DNA from: Macrotrachela quadricornifera
Lineage: Eukaryota > Rotifera > Eurotatoria > Philodinida > Philodinidae
DNA length: 64,000 nucleotides
Reading direction: 5' to 3'
NCBI GenBank assembly: GCA_022393335.1
Contig: JAJEKB010020718.1
Location: 276,035-340,034, forward strand
Every line of letters begins with the position of its first letter. Positions within the stretch are counted from its first letter, which is position 1. The position numbers and the translations under genes are program-made. A model generated the notes under the pieces. That model had not been told where the DNA came from, ran no database searches, and was given only the letters and a program-made list of their open reading frames with translations. Positions 47,058 through 60,021 of the stretch are shown here, one piece after another.

Positions 47058-49288
47058 TCAGCCAGAACCAACCATAACAACATAACCAGCGATACCCTCA
47101 TATTTATAGCCAAATTTGCCAACTGCATCAGGTGTTATTGTACCGATTTCGTCTCTACTTATTGTATAGAAATGTGCACCATGGTTGCTCGAATAATAGC
47201 GATGCAGTGGTTGTGTATCTTATCGATTTGTTGAACAGATGTATCCGACAATTCCTTCACATTCCCAGTTGCCGATAACGACGCTATTTGCATTTGTGCC
47301 AATTTCTTGCCAACTACTTGTGTAAAAATGCTGACCACTGCGAGTGTTGAAGTAACGATATAGAGGAAGCGTGAATGATGGTTGAGGATCAGTTGAAGCA
47401 TAGATTTGACCTACATTACCTTCAAAGTAGTATCCGTAACGACCGATACTACCTGGAGTAGTTGTACCTATTTCGTCAGGATTCGTGGTATAAAAATGAT
47501 CATAAGCACCTTTAGAATAACGATATAGCGGAATCAGACGACCTAAACAGAGTATAATTAATTAAAAGAGTACATAGAATACCTAATTTACTCATAGTGA
47601 AACCACTTTAAAAAATATCAATGGGGAGACATGAAGCTTCCATATCGATTCAGCTAGTCTTGATGAATATACGAGTATATTCTATTCGTACAAACAAATG
47701 GTACCTGATGTACTAAGGGGACGAGTACTCATACCATTTCTGAAGGCAAAATTTGAAAGATTAATGCAAAAACAAAATCTTTTTTCATCAATATCGCATT
47801 GGATAACACTCTTACTGAGGAGTCATTTCAAGTAGATTAATAACCTTTAAATATTCTCTAAACATCGATTCACTGTAACCAGAATATGGATGTATAGTTA
47901 GTCTAAGTTTGTTTGATATGCACTGTAATGTGATTATCTTTTCATTTATAGATACATTTTCAGAGCGATATAAGAATTACAAGAGACGCGAAAGACGTGA
48001 ACTCAAAATGCATCTTGTTGACTTTATACTCATGAGATGAAATTAGGAAGCAAACCTGTTGGAGCTTGCACCATGACTGAACAATCAATTCCAGTCCATC
48101 CTGAATTACAGCGGCATTGCCCGAATCTAAAGTATCCACTTGGTATACACGATCCAAGTTTCGAACAATTATTATAACAGAATAGTGGATTTGTTAAATA
48201 TTTCTCTTGTCCACGTTGAATTAAACGTGATTTTGACTCAATATTAGCATCGCCTGGAAAACGCTTAGCTGTAAGAAGATCGAGAAGAGGTGCAACACCA
48301 AATTTGATAATTGTTGGATTCGACGAAACTGTTTTGGACCATTCTTCGATTGGCTGCATAAACGTTGCATCACCCAAAGTTATAAGACTGCTTTGCTGTG
48401 AAAATCTGTTGAACACATTCAACTTTGTCTGATCGAATTGTTCCGTCAGTGTGAGTTTGGCTGAGATTGAAAAAATAGCACCGGCAGCAGTTTTCAATTC
48501 TGTCTGATCCGTAGTAGTGAATCCCTTCTGTTGAAGATTCTTTCGATTTTCTTCGGAAATAATAATTTTTTGCTGTGCAATTCCGCCAAGAAGTAAGTCA
48601 TTGACATACATTAGGCCAAAATAATCAATAATAAACTTCCGAATATATTGATCAAGTTCCTTTGATTCATTGCAACACGGCATATTATGAATTACGTAAC
48701 GAAACTGATCCGATAGCGCGAGAAGAGGTGTAAAAGCGGACAAACGTACCCAACTAATGCTCGCTCGAGTAAAATAAACAGTAGAATTTCTTTGAACTAT
48801 CGTATCAATCATCGAACGTGTTTCTTGTGAATGGGAGTAACTAAATGAATTATCATAAACGCTAACGCTGGCAGAAGAACCGATGCCTTTTTTGTACTCT
48901 CCATTAATTGATCTAGCGTAGAAATACTCTCTGTATTCGCGGTGATTTGCATTGATGGTAGGCAATCGAGATTAACGTTCTGTGGAATAAATTTATTCGT
49001 ACAAGAGCCCTCAGCTTGTTTAGTCATGTTAAGTTTGAAAACGGGCTGGCGAAATCCTTCCATTTGACATTCTCCCGTATAACAAATAGGAGAACCTGTA
49101 AGCAAATCGTATCCGACGCCAATTTTACCACTATTCTGTAGCCAAGATGTTTCATCCAAGGTCACTTGTTTTGTCGAACGTAGAAGATATTCACGCACAC
49201 GTAATGTTGCTACATTTATCTCCTCGTATGATTGAGCATCGAGTTGACATGGCGCTAGAAGAATAATAACTATCGAAAATATTAGCAT
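47058..49288 (-). pseudogene. MACPF-EGF-DUF5648-like secreted protein gene, apparently broken
   Basis: Exon 1 is about 48056-49288 and exon 2 is 47058-47542; the intron (47543-48055) has donor GTTTGC and acceptor CTGTTTAG in matching phase. There is an N-terminal signal peptide, then a membrane-attack-complex/perforin-type domain, one EGF-like module (CSKLGSCIPSGYFRFGQC...CNSGWTGIDC), then three tandem repeats of roughly 45-50 residues (LYRYxxxxxGxHFYTxxxxEIGT) resembling DUF5648. Two breaks are visible: a one-base frameshift near 48900-48935 inside the MACPF region, and an in-frame TAA at 47220-47222 in the third repeat. Either the locus is decaying or the assembly has errors. MACPF proteins form pores or act in immunity and development; which applies here is unknown. 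No introns are seen in the MACPF part. Confidence 0.75.
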
Positions 49289-51389
49289 TTTCTTGTTTGA
49301 AGACTGTTTTTTTTATTGCTTTTATACTCATGATTAAATTAGACGAGAACTTATGTTTCGTTTCACCTTTCTACATGAGTAGCATAATGTATGCAATGCC
49401 CTTTTGTTAATGTAGCAGACGTAATTAAATTTAAGTTTTATGACAAATTGAGAGCATAAGAGAAAATATAATATAATATCATGCTAAGAGGAAAGCAAAT
49501 ATTTGATGAAAGTGAATCAATATTATATCACTCGATTAAAAAAAAGAAGTATTATAGAAATAATATACGATGCACAAATAATTCGACCCCTATCGACCCT
49601 TATTTCTTTTTCATGGAAAGATGTTGAAAGAAAGCTTTTCGTGGAACTCACGTATATTCGAAGAAAAAAGTGAGTATAAGTTTTAAGTCGAAATTCGAAA
49701 ATGAGTTTTTCTGATGTCCCTGAGGAGGTTTATGGCAGTGAGTTATCCCAATACCTTAAAAACACAACATCTCTGACACAATAGGCTTTTGGCACGAACC
49801 CTTTTAGGACTCGTATCTACGTTATGAGTCCTACCTATAGGCAAAATACGAGCCCAAATGAAGGATGTCACTTGGAGACGACGGTACAAGGGTTGTACCA
49901 CCTATTTTTCGGCAAGAAAAATGTTTGTTCCGCATTAAGTTGTTATCACCTGGAAGCTAGTAGGTCGTTCTGGCTGCCGTTCCATGTATATCTCGTATGA
50001 AACATGATCTTAAATGAGTGTTGAAGTGTATAGGCGTAGGAATTTGGATTTCACATCCTGGTCTTCATAGACATGGCAGACATCTTATCAACGAGTCGTC
50101 ACAGGCGTGACAGACACCTTTAGTAAAACTTTCTCTCTGCCACAGACCGTGACGGATATTACTGAGGTACTATTACAGACTGTTACCGAGACAGTGTTGT
50201 AACTAGGGTCAGTTGTATTGTTGTTAATTAACTCTTTGACAGGCGACTTTTAGACGGTCGATTTATGTCGATATCACTAGCTTTATTAGCTCGGTCTTGA
50301 TTCACATTATAACGCGCGAAGATGGAATCAACAATATCGGATTACTTCACGTGTGATGAGGTTATTTATTGCGATCAAGATAAGCATTTTTATGTAAAAA
50401 TTCAGTAAAGTTAGAAAAATCAATCAATTTTGTTCTGCGATACGTTCGGCTTTATCCTATGAGCAAAATGAAAGTCGAATGTGACAAACTTCTATTGAGT
50501 AAAAGCGATACAGCTTTAGAAGAGGAACAAGAACACACTCCTGTGTTGAGAAATAATCGAACTTAAATACAACGTAAGGCGAACTTTCAAGTTTGTCAGA
50601 CCTTTTATCTCTTTTTAAAAGTAAAAACGAGCAACGCACATCTTAATAATTAACTGTAGAAGGAGACCATAAGCATTGAAACCAAAAGTTGCATATCCAA
50701 AAATTAATTTTATATTATACATGTAGTGATGTTTTCCTTTCTAGCGTAGTCATTGTATCTATTTTATTATATTTCTATAATAACAAATAAAAAAGCGGTT
50801 CATATATGGACCACCTTCCGTCAAAGGGTCAATGATAGGTAGATCATGTTTTAAATTTTAGTCCCGCAGGGATTGTGCTAACAGCTTTTTTTCTTTTTCT
50901 TCCTATCGTATACATACTTCTCAGATGTTGTCTTTTCTTTCTACTCTACACACTGAAACTATGATCACTGTTCCTCTTATTTTGATGCATCGCATAAGGC
51001 TTTTGTATTATCATTTTGAGCCAAATACAAGAAATCGATGCGAGAACCATTTTTCAATTGAAAAATAATTCCGTTCCCAAAGAGTTAATATTAAGCGTTA
51101 AGTCAAAGTGCCACTCCTAGAACTCTAGACTCCTATAATATTTAATAAACTTCACATGATCTTAACTCTCTACTATACAAATAAAAAGTTGCTATGGCTC
51201 GTACGTATTGACTAATATTCTGCAAAAAATAAGAAAATATTTTCAGAGAAAGGTCATTTTACAATTGTTTCCTTTTCGTATAAATTTTGTGCAATAAGAT
51301 TTTTCCATGTTCAAAATAGAGAAATTTTATTAATAAATAGAAGTAGTGAATATATAAACAATTATAAGCAATTGTACAAAAGAGAAAGT
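49289..51389. other. Gene-free stretch
   Basis: No supported gene. 50075-50160 holds loosely repeated GTGACAGACACC/GTGACGGATATT motifs about 42 bp apart. Confidence 0.5.
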
Positions 51390-53234
51390 TTAACCTAAAA
51401 CATTTTTTACTGATGCTCCATGTTTACACACTTTCTTGCCAAATATCACCATTTCATGTAATGCATAAAGTTCAATTAGTGAATAGCCTAAAAGAACAAA
51501 TGGTGTTGATATGAAATGTAATACATTGCGAAGAATGAAAATACATTCATGAACTTTAAGTAATCGGCCAATAAGCCCATCTATCAAAAACGCAGTTAAA
51601 AATGTTAACATTTGAAGACCTAAAAGACCATACATAACATAACTAATTGCCAGTGGGATATTTTTTACTAATAAAAACATAGATAACATTGATGTCAAAC
51701 CAAATAAACCAGCCGTGCACAATAAAATTCCATAATAGATAATAAATACAAAGCCCCAAGACAAGGCTGCTAGTTTTGGCATGCGTTTTGCTTTGATGAT
51801 GAAATAATGAAAGACTTCTGCCGCTCCAATAGTCCATCGACGTGCTTGTCGTGCCCATTCTATAATTTCGATTTCCACTGTTTCACCGGATGTTGGTCCA
51901 CTTATGACAGGTACAGGAATCATCGAAATTCGAAGACGTTGTTGTGTTACACCCATCCATCGAATTAAACAAATAATATCATCCATTTGATAACCTGGAT
52001 GAATAAAATTACCTTGTTTTGCTAGACTGAGTGAATAAGAGAAAATACTCATTGTATTGATATTAAATGGAATTAAGGCACCAAGCATCAATAAACTTCG
52101 TAAAAGTCCCGTAACACGGGTGATAAATGATAGACTATCCAATTTCCAATTGTAAAACAACGGTGATTGATAGATTGTTGTCAATGCTGGTTGATTCTCT
52201 TGTAAATATTTCCATGTTAATGCTGCAATATATTCCTTTGGAAATTTGGAATCAGCATCACATGTCGTAACTAAAATATTGTCTGTCTCATGCTCAGGAA
52301 TATTCATTTGTTGAACAGCCATTCGAAGGCCATAATTCGAGTTGGAACATTTTCCTGGAATTTCATTGACAAGACCAGATGGATGAATGGTGAATATCAT
52401 TCGTTCAAATCCAGCATTTTTAAATTGATTTTCTAGATATTTACATTTGTCTTCTTTATTTGGTGTTTTTTCTTCAAAAGAAATCACCATAGTTATTCGA
52501 TGTACTTCTGTTTGATTGGCCATTGATGCAACACTTGTTGCAATTAATTCAACTGGTTCTTTATAACAACTAATGGCAACAATATGACGAATACGTTGCT
52601 TCTCAAGACTAGCCATCTTTTCGCTATAATTAGATGATCGCTTCATGTATAAAATTAAAGCATTTTTCATTGCCAATATTGCAATAACTTTAAAAAAAAC
52701 TATTCAGTTTAAAAAAAAATATCAAGTAGTAGTTTTCTTACTTGTCCACATGAAAACGAAAATACCTTGAATTATTGGTAATAGATAAAGGGCAAGTTGA
52801 TTGGAAACAAATGGTATCCAGAATGGAAGTGGAACAACAATCCATACGAGAAGATTAAATAAAAGATTCCAACGAAATCGTTGACTACCATTGTTTCGTT
52901 CATGGTGTATAATACCAGTTTCAATGATTGTATGTGGAACTACTGATTCGATGATTATATTTATATCTTGATTAATATTTTTATCTTCACCAACAGATGT
53001 TTGACGAGTGAATGTTGGTTGTTGTAAAATGTTATTAACTAATTGTGCATTTTGTTCCGATTGATCAATTTCTCGTTCAACTTTTACTGAAATTTGATGA
53101 AGAAGATTCTTCTTTGGTATATAAAACGCTGGTAGAATAATCTTCTTCGTTTTTTGATCTTCATCATTGATAGAACCGTAGTTCTGGCATGGATCACTAA
53201 AAAATCGACCTAACTGTTTCGTAGTATTCTTCAT
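51390..53234 (-). CDS. Family 2 membrane glycosyltransferase (synthase-like), two exons
   Basis: Exon 1 is 52742-53234 and exon 2 is 51390-52687, with a 54-bp intron (GTAAGAAAA...TTTAAAG) in phase 1, giving 596 residues. The cytosolic N-terminus is followed by two transmembrane segments (about 125-160). The catalytic domain has the processive GT2 signature: VAISCYKEP, the UDP/metal D-A-D at about 308-310 (TTCDADSKFP), a D-D at about 400-401 (QMDDI) and Q-A-R-R-W at 445-449. Four to five more transmembrane helices follow. This is the layout of chitin, hyaluronan and cellulose synthase relatives, which extrude a polysaccharide; the exact product cannot be told. The HEMVIFGKKVCKHG tail is unlike animal chitin synthases, so a non-animal origin is possible. 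The next gene starts 350 bp away on the opposite strand, so they may share a regulatory region. Confidence 0.85.
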
Positions 53235-53590
53235 TGTTCACTTTCTATTTAGAAAATAAATCGAACTGATTAAAAAATTCCAATTTATATATAGATTGAT
53301 TCTGCTGTTTCCATTTATTTGTCGTCATTTATATTAATCAATATTACGCATGTTGAATACTTCCTTCCTTGTATCATTTTCTCCTTGTGTAGGCTTCAGG
53401 AAGTTCACAACTTCCCTTCTAATATACATGATTTTCACTAATTTTATTTTTAATTGCTTCCGGACGCCTCTTCAAATAGGATAATAAACACTTTATGATT
53501 CACTCCTGTAGGTATGGATAGATACATATATTCGGTTGTACTCATCATTTCTACTATGATTCTCTATTCTATTCTTACGATTTGTTGATC

Positions 53591-54223
53591 ATGTTGGTTC
53601 TTTTATTTGTACATCTCGTTCTTACTGTGGTTAGTTGGACATCGGGAGCAACAATTGGCATTGCTAAGAAAAATTCTAGTTTGTCAATTCCAACCCTTCC
53701 ATTTCCAAATTCTGTATTTCAACATAAAATTCGTGGCAATCAAACTGATAAAACGTTCGTCGTTTTCGAAGCTGAATATTTGAATGAAGGACCAGGTCAT
53801 CATCGTCACACAAAAGATGATGAATTATTTTATATTCTTGATGGTAAAGTTCAATTCATTGTGAATAATAGTCAATTTTGTGCTTCGGCTGGCGATTATG
53901 TTTACGTTCCACGTAATATTTCACAAGGTATTAGAGTTTATAATCCAACAAATAATTCCAAACCAGTCAAAATCCAAATAATGTTATTTCCATCAGGATT
54001 GGAGAATTTTCTTGATGAAATAGCAGTCATATATAATCAAGATCGAAATAATCAAACAGCAATTGATTTGATTTCAACAAAATATGGTATCATCGGATTG
54101 GAACCAGTTCAATGGGAAGATCTCGGTTGTTTCAATAATATTTCTATTCAATTATCATCAAACATCTCAATTCTCATATTTATCATCTTCATTAAACATA
54201 TTCTTGAATTCATCTATTTTTAA
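53591..54223 (+). CDS. Secreted cupin-domain protein
   Basis: 210 residues from the ATG at 53591; an in-frame TTG nine bases earlier is not needed. A signal peptide ends near VVSWTSGA. One cupin barrel follows: motif 1 is GPGHHRHTKDDELFYILDG, with the two histidines and glutamate that bind metal; motif 2 is AGDYVYVPRNISQGIRVYN, where the usual metal-binding histidine is absent. The C-terminal 20 residues are hydrophobic after a Ser/Asn stretch (ILIFIIFIKHIL), suggesting a GPI-anchor signal or membrane tail. Several N-glycosylation sites (NNS, NIS, NQT). The closest relatives are expected among bacterial single-domain cupins. A specific reaction cannot be assigned. Confidence 0.8.
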   Translation: MLVLLFVHLVLTVVSWTSGATIGIAKKNSSLSIPTLPFPNSVFQHKIRGNQTDKTFVVFEAEYLNEGPGHHRHTKDDELFYILDGKVQFIVNNSQFCASAGDYVYVPRNISQGIRVYNPTNNSKPVKIQIMLFPSGLENFLDEIAVIYNQDRNNQTAIDLISTKYGIIGLEPVQWEDLGCFNNISIQLSSNISILIFIIFIKHILEFIYF

Positions 54224-54246
54224 GTTATATTTTTTTCATAATATAT

Positions 54247-54252
54247 AATAAA
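54247..54252 (+). terminator. AATAAA polyadenylation signal of the cupin gene
   Basis: AATAAA lies about 24 bases after the cupin stop codon, the usual position for cleavage and polyadenylation soon after. Confidence 0.6.
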
Positions 54253-56609
54253 GATTGTTTTTACTAGCAAGAATTTGCTTTTGTTGAAAAAACTACATTG
54301 CCTCATTTATTGATGATAAATCCACCCTTCATAGTATACAAGCTTTGCTAATTTCAAATGAGCTTAAAGTGTACTAGAGGAGCAATTTACTTTAAATTGT
54401 ACTTGAATATTCTTTGAATATTAATCACTACCTATAATAATAAGAAATAAATAGCATTAAATTCATTTATATCACGATCAGTCGTCAAAAGCGTGACAAT
54501 TTTGAAAACATGCGACGATTATTCCGTTGATTATGGAAAAATTCGTGACTCATGCAAATGAATGAAGTCTTCAAGTATTTTCTATTAAGTAGTTTAGTTA
54601 TACTTTGCATGCAAGCATTGTCATTTCGACACTTTCCTTTTACTTCATCAATTTGGTGTATACATGAATGAATATACAGCGAGATATTTTTCTGTTCTTA
54701 TTTATTTTAAGTTTTATGTATAACAAGTATATGAAGAAATAAAGGTACAAATCACAAAAACATGAAAAAATTTACCGTATGCTAACGAGGTAAAATCTTG
54801 TCGCCAATTAGCGAACTAATATATTAGAAATAATTATTTTTTCGGAGAATTTCATACTGCTACTTTGCCAATTATACTGAGTTGCATTGTAACTCAACTA
54901 CCATGCTTGATATCTCTACTAATAAAACTGAATTGAATTAACCGTACCTTGGTGAAAAAGAAAAAATGAATAGTGTTACAACTTCTGTTTGGTGCGATGT
55001 GTGTTTTGCGTCATCTGTGAGTGTATATAATTAACTAGGAGAGATTACTCTCTATGCTGAAGTCTTTAAATATTATACATATGCCGTAGTTGACAGTATG
55101 CGATTGATCACATTATTATCAAGAAACTAGATCAAAGTATCGTTTACTTCAATATAACGTCACAGAAACATCAACGAAAGAACTAACAGACACACTAATA
55201 ACAATTTTAAAAGAGAAAAAGACAAAAAGAAAAAAGCATTCTCACTCTCGCCCTTGCTCTCAAGTATAATTGACGACATTACATAGTTTCATGTCAACAG
55301 TCGATCAATATATACAGGTAAATAGTATGTTATTAATATCAGGATGTCAATATACAATTTCTTCTTCCTTCGGATCCATGTATTATACTGATTGCATTGT
55401 AACAAGTGTCTTTAATCGATTTCGTTTGCTTATTATCCACTGACGGCACAGTTAAAACTATTTTTATTTCGCTGGTCTAAAAAACTTTTGAGACAGCTGC
55501 TGCTAACGTTTAGAATCGGTAGTTAACAAAGAAAATTTTGAATTCTAATTTTTTTCTCATCTATAACTGTCTTAAACTTCATCTAGGAAGATACAAAAAG
55601 AAATTAAAAAAAAAGAAATAATTTCAGATGTTTAAAAAGTTAATCCAATGTCATCGAGTGTAAGATTTCTTCATCATCTATCTATTAAGTAATATCATGC
55701 CACAATAATGTTTATCCTTAATAAAAGAAGATTGTGTCATACTATAATCAAAACACTCGCTTCCTATCTGAATATCTGTTATTAGCACAAAATCTTCGTT
55801 TATTATAGTTTACATTCAACCACCGTTCATTTAGATATTTATAAATCTCCTACAGCTCATTTTCCAACTAAAAGATTGAATCTCGATCAGAGGATAAGGA
55901 ATAAATAGTTGTAGATAATGTTGATAATTATACAGTTACTAATATATCAATTTGTAAAATGAATACTTTGAAATAAACTTCTGATGAGTTTTAAACATAT
56001 ATAAAAATGTTTAACACTACAGAAAGCAGCAAGCTTGAATATCTGACTATTTCAAAAGACTTTTAATGTGCCCATCGACATAAATCTCTAACTATCTAAA
56101 CGAACCTAGACCTTCAATATATTAAAATGGCTTCATGAGGTACATCAGTCTACAAAAAAATTCAAATTTCTAAACCTTATTTTAGAATCATATAGATATT
56201 TAGAAAATAAAAACACGCATATATAACTTAATGATTGCATTTTCTAAATAACGCAGATCCATCTCACCATTTCTGCTCGTTGAAGAATTAGTAACGTAGA
56301 ATGAATATTTGAGCAGATTATTTGTTTTATTAATGGTGTTAATGAAGTATGTGCTTTCCATGGTTGTAGGATCAGATAGATATTTTTCAGTATTTTTTTT
56401 ATTGTTTCAAGTCGTAAAATGGTGACATCATTTTTCTCTGGTGAAAAAAGTCCACTCAACAGAGATAAGTTATACAAATCATGAAAAATCTATGACAACT
56501 AGGAATAGCTGCAAGGTATCGAGATTGCTGTGATAAATTAAAATGGCCATGTGAATAATTAAATAGCTATTCTCTTTCTCATCGAGAAGAGTCTTGCAAA
56601 CATAAATTG

Positions 56610-56826
56610 TCTGCTTGATTGGTTGCTTGATTGCTTACCTGATTGCTTGCCTGATTGATTGCTTGATTGCTTGCTTGATGGCTTCCTTCATTGATTGCTT
56701 ATTTGATTGCTTGCTTGATTGGTTCCTTGATTGATTGCTTGCTTCATGGCTTCCTTCATTGATTGCTTGTTTGATTGCTTGCTTGATTGCTTCCTTGATT
56801 GCTTGCTTGATTGATTGCTTGCTTGT
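56610..56826 (-). repeat. TTGA/TTGC tetranucleotide-derived repeat
   Basis: About 215 bp of irregular TTGATTGCTTGC units with TTCC and GGTT variants, ending in TTGCTTGTATG. On the minus strand it translates to a repetitive KQAIKQAIKQ-type frame, which is an artefact of the repeat. Confidence 0.9.
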
Positions 56827-57376
56827 ATGTCCGCACAAGGTCAGAAAAACATTTTATTAATATTTTCTATAAAACTTAATCAAACGGTAATCGGGGTCGA
56901 GGAACTCGAATCTGATGTTAGTTTTTCAAAACTTTTTTAAGAATCATTTTTTTTACACAAAGAATCAATTTTTTTACAAAAAAAAAGTTTTGTATAAGGG
57001 TTGACTGAAAGGTAATCGAGGAGGAGGAATTCAAATCTGAAGCCTATTTTATAAAAATTTTTTGCAGCTCATTTTTTTAAATAAACGACAAATTTTTAAC
57101 AAAAAAATTTTTGTTTTTATGAGGTTTGGTCAAAGGCAGTTAATTTCCACGAACTTGAATCTGACTTCAGTATTTTTAATTTTATAAATGAATGGCTCGA
57201 CGGTATTTTAGAAACACGATTTCTACGAGAAAGAGCTAGGCGAGTCTTTAGACGAGCGCTACTTGTGATAAAAATAAATAGTCAGGCTATCTAAATGATT
57301 CAACAAGATTATTTCCTTGCGCATTTTGTTGCTAATTATATATAAAAAAGAAATTGTATCTTTTTTGAGAATGAGT

Positions 57377-57525
57377 CAATGGGGATACCCTTAACCCGTC
57401 ATTGGTTATATATTAAGGATACCCTTAATCCATCATAGGTTGCATAATAGGGAGTACCTAGGAGCAGGAACTTACCTTACGTTATCAAATAACTGGTAAT
57501 TGGTAACGGTAATTAGTAACGAAAA
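57377..57525 (+). repeat. Relic of the 34-bp GGTACC array and element end
   Basis: Two to three 34-bp units (GGATACCCTTAACCCGTCAT..., GGATACCCTTAATCCATCAT...) followed by degenerate GGTAATTGGTAACGGTAA, recalling the GGTAACCGG motifs beside the ends of the element at 21.1-23.1 kb. Probably a truncated copy of the same family. Confidence 0.6.
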
Positions 57526-58697
57526 ATTTCTAACACCACGAAAGAAACAGCAATTCTCAAAATAACGATATTACCATCCCTTGATCAAACATTCTGAAAG
57601 TCCATGTATTTAAGTCGCGAGACAATTCCAGTCAATCTTATGGACAAGGAAGACCAACTACAACAATGTCATTTTTCGGCAAACTTTATCTTCATTATTA
57701 TAAGTACAAACCACGGAACTGTTCGTTCCATGCGAACGACGGCTCCATTAAATCTCATGATCGACCCGAACAACACCATGTCAGCTGTGTAGAATAGCGG
57801 AGAGATAAAGAATTGAGGAGAAGGAAAAGAATAGGATTGTGTAATCTAATAAGAGGTTTTCATGAATTCGCTAAAATGCACGTCAAAGAACAACATATTT
57901 TATGAATCTAGTAGCGAAGAATAGGCTTCTTGGAGATATATATGGAGAGAATGACATTTTTCATTGGCAAGCTTTGCGATTTGCTATGTTGACTCGGATT
58001 CCTTAATCCCGAAAACGTTTTGGTAAAACTATTAAATTTGGTCATGTTTTCCTAGATGATCGGTTTTATTTGACGTTACAAATGTCTCATTACCAGTCGC
58101 AGTTGCCCTGTAATGTAACTGGTTGATGACGATAACTTTTCCCCCCTACTTATATTTCTGAGTTCCTCAAAGACGAATATGTGATGTTTTAGAGGGAGAG
58201 AGAGAGATAATGATATTATTAGTAGATGTTTGTATACAGGATATTTGTACAGTTACGACTAGCTATAGTGACAAACAACTATTGGCTGTGTCTTATTTAG
58301 GGCTCGTTCAGCTTGTTTAAGTTTCGATCTGATGATATGTTCGAACAGATCAGTTTTCAGAATGGAGCTGACGAATGAAGTTTTATTCCGTTTTTGAGAG
58401 TCGCACTTTTAGGCAAACAGAATGAAACTTTTCAGGCGATTCAGCTGATAATATGATGTGGTGAAATAATTTATAACTTGCCAAAAGAACTGATTGGAAA
58501 GCTGTTCCACTCAATTAATCTAGTTTTGAGTTGTAAGCTGGTCGGTTTCTAGTCTCATTTAAAACTTAGAAAATTTCTATGATTGAAAAATAATTCCGTA
58601 CTCGAAGGCGCAAATTTTCATGGAACCTGTTATTTTATTTTTATTTGAAAAATGAGAATAATAAATTTGTAACAAAAGAAAAAAGAAATGAATGTGT

Positions 58698-59464
58698 TTA
58701 TGATAATCCACATTGTCGTCGACATTCTTGTGTACCTTTGGCAGGATCAATAGTTTTAATTCGATCCTTATTAATATTCGGTTTTTGACCATCAAATGTG
58801 GCCATGACAATTGATTCTGGTAAAACTTTGAAAAGAGCATCTGCTACATCGATACGTCCGGGATCATCGCTGCTAGCCACTGCAATCAGTGAAGCTTCTT
58901 GACAGTCTGTATTGATAAAATAATGGACAGCACCTTGTGGAAAAATTGTGCCTTGACCTTCTTGAATAATTTGTCCGACATAGCTAGCACCATTTTCTTG
59001 TACAAAACCAAATTCAAATCTTCCTTTGATGATATAATATATTTGTGCTGCACGAGGATGAAGATGAGGAAGGACAACACCACATGCATTCACTCGAGAT
59101 AATGACATAGATAGATCATTATTGAGTAGCATGGGAAAATTTGTGCCCTAAATTAGATTAGCATATAAACATTATAAATCTATTGATTGTGTTTTGATCT
59201 TACTTTTGCTCGAACTGTTTGTCCAGCATCTGCTCCAGAGATAATATCGATATCTCTCGGATTGTAGAAATCGAATATGAAGTCCGATTTGTTCTTGAGT
59301 TTCTCGAAGGCTTCTTCTCTAGTTAGTGGATATTTTATTTCTGATAATGAAGTTGGTAGAGCCCATAAAAATTGACTACACACAATGATGCATACACTGA
59401 GAGTAAGGAGAAACATTATCTTTGTTGGAAAAAAAGTTAAATCTTGAGTGATCGAATGAAACAT
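58698..59464 (-). CDS. Germin/spherulin-like secreted cupin, two exons
   Basis: Exon 1 is 59204-59464 and exon 2 is 58698-59147, with a 56-bp intron (GTAAGATC...AATTTAG) in phase 0, giving 236 residues. The signal peptide fits better from the internal Met17 (MFLLTLSVCIIVCSQFLWA), so the true start may be at 59416. The mature part matches spherulin-1/germin-like cupins. Box 1 is GVVLPHLHPRAAQIYYIIKG, where the glutamate ligand of H-x-H-x4-E is replaced by glutamine; box 2 is GTIFPQGAVHYFIN with its histidine intact. Germin-like proteins are extracellular Mn-binding oxalate oxidases, superoxide dismutases or stress proteins; the E-to-Q change makes catalysis uncertain. The family is common in plants, slime moulds, fungi and bacteria and rare in animals, so transfer is plausible. 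AATAAA-type signals lie just downstream. Confidence 0.85.
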
Positions 59465-60021
59465 ATTCCACTGTATTTATATGATTAGTTCGTCCAGTTT
59501 TCGTGATTCACAACGGAAGTATTCAATGAGATAACATCATAATAGACAAATCAATGTTTATCTGTCTTCGTTTATTTCCTACATCTGACACACTTCCTTT
59601 TCCAAACTTCCTTTATTACGCTTACTGAATAGGTATGAGTAAATAAACAACTACCTACTCAATCAATACATGCAATAAAACAGAACGGAAGTCAATGTTT
59701 TTTTATACGTAATTTTTCAATACGATACATGATATTACAAGAAGATTTTTCAAAGTCTTATAATACATATCATTATCAGCAAAGAAATTGCACTTTTATT
59801 TCAGTTCATGTCAATGCTTAGGTCGTACAAAAAGTTCCCAGATTACTTAGACTTAGTTATCCATAGTTGAACTATTTTTTAATCATTCTTAATCCTACAC
59901 ATACCTCAAGATATGTCCATAGCGCATGACTTTTGTGCTCAAGATAAGTGCTTGAATGTTTGCATGAGTTACAAGAAAATACAACTAAAAACTTTTATTA
60001 ATAATTGAGTTATTTTGAATA
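59465..60021. other. Gene-free stretch
   Basis: Upstream of the germin-like gene; nothing specific recognised. Confidence 0.5.

Larger units (their letters stand above)
54253..58697. other. Gene-poor stretch with simple repeats
   Basis: No supported gene. Weak frames at 56244-56477 (minus; follows an acceptor-like GTTGTCATAG but has no ATG) and 57604-57792 (plus) lack recognisable domains. Contains the TTGATTGC repeat and a GGTACC-type array relic. 58190-58210 is a short GA run. Confidence 0.5.

Noticed and set aside
56635..56838. Minus-strand frame rich in KQAIKQ, like a coiled coil
   Set aside because: Produced by the TTGA/TTGC simple repeat; no start context or conserved length.
57604..57792. 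62-codon frame with reasonable codon use
   Set aside because: No signal, domain or splice partner could be identified.
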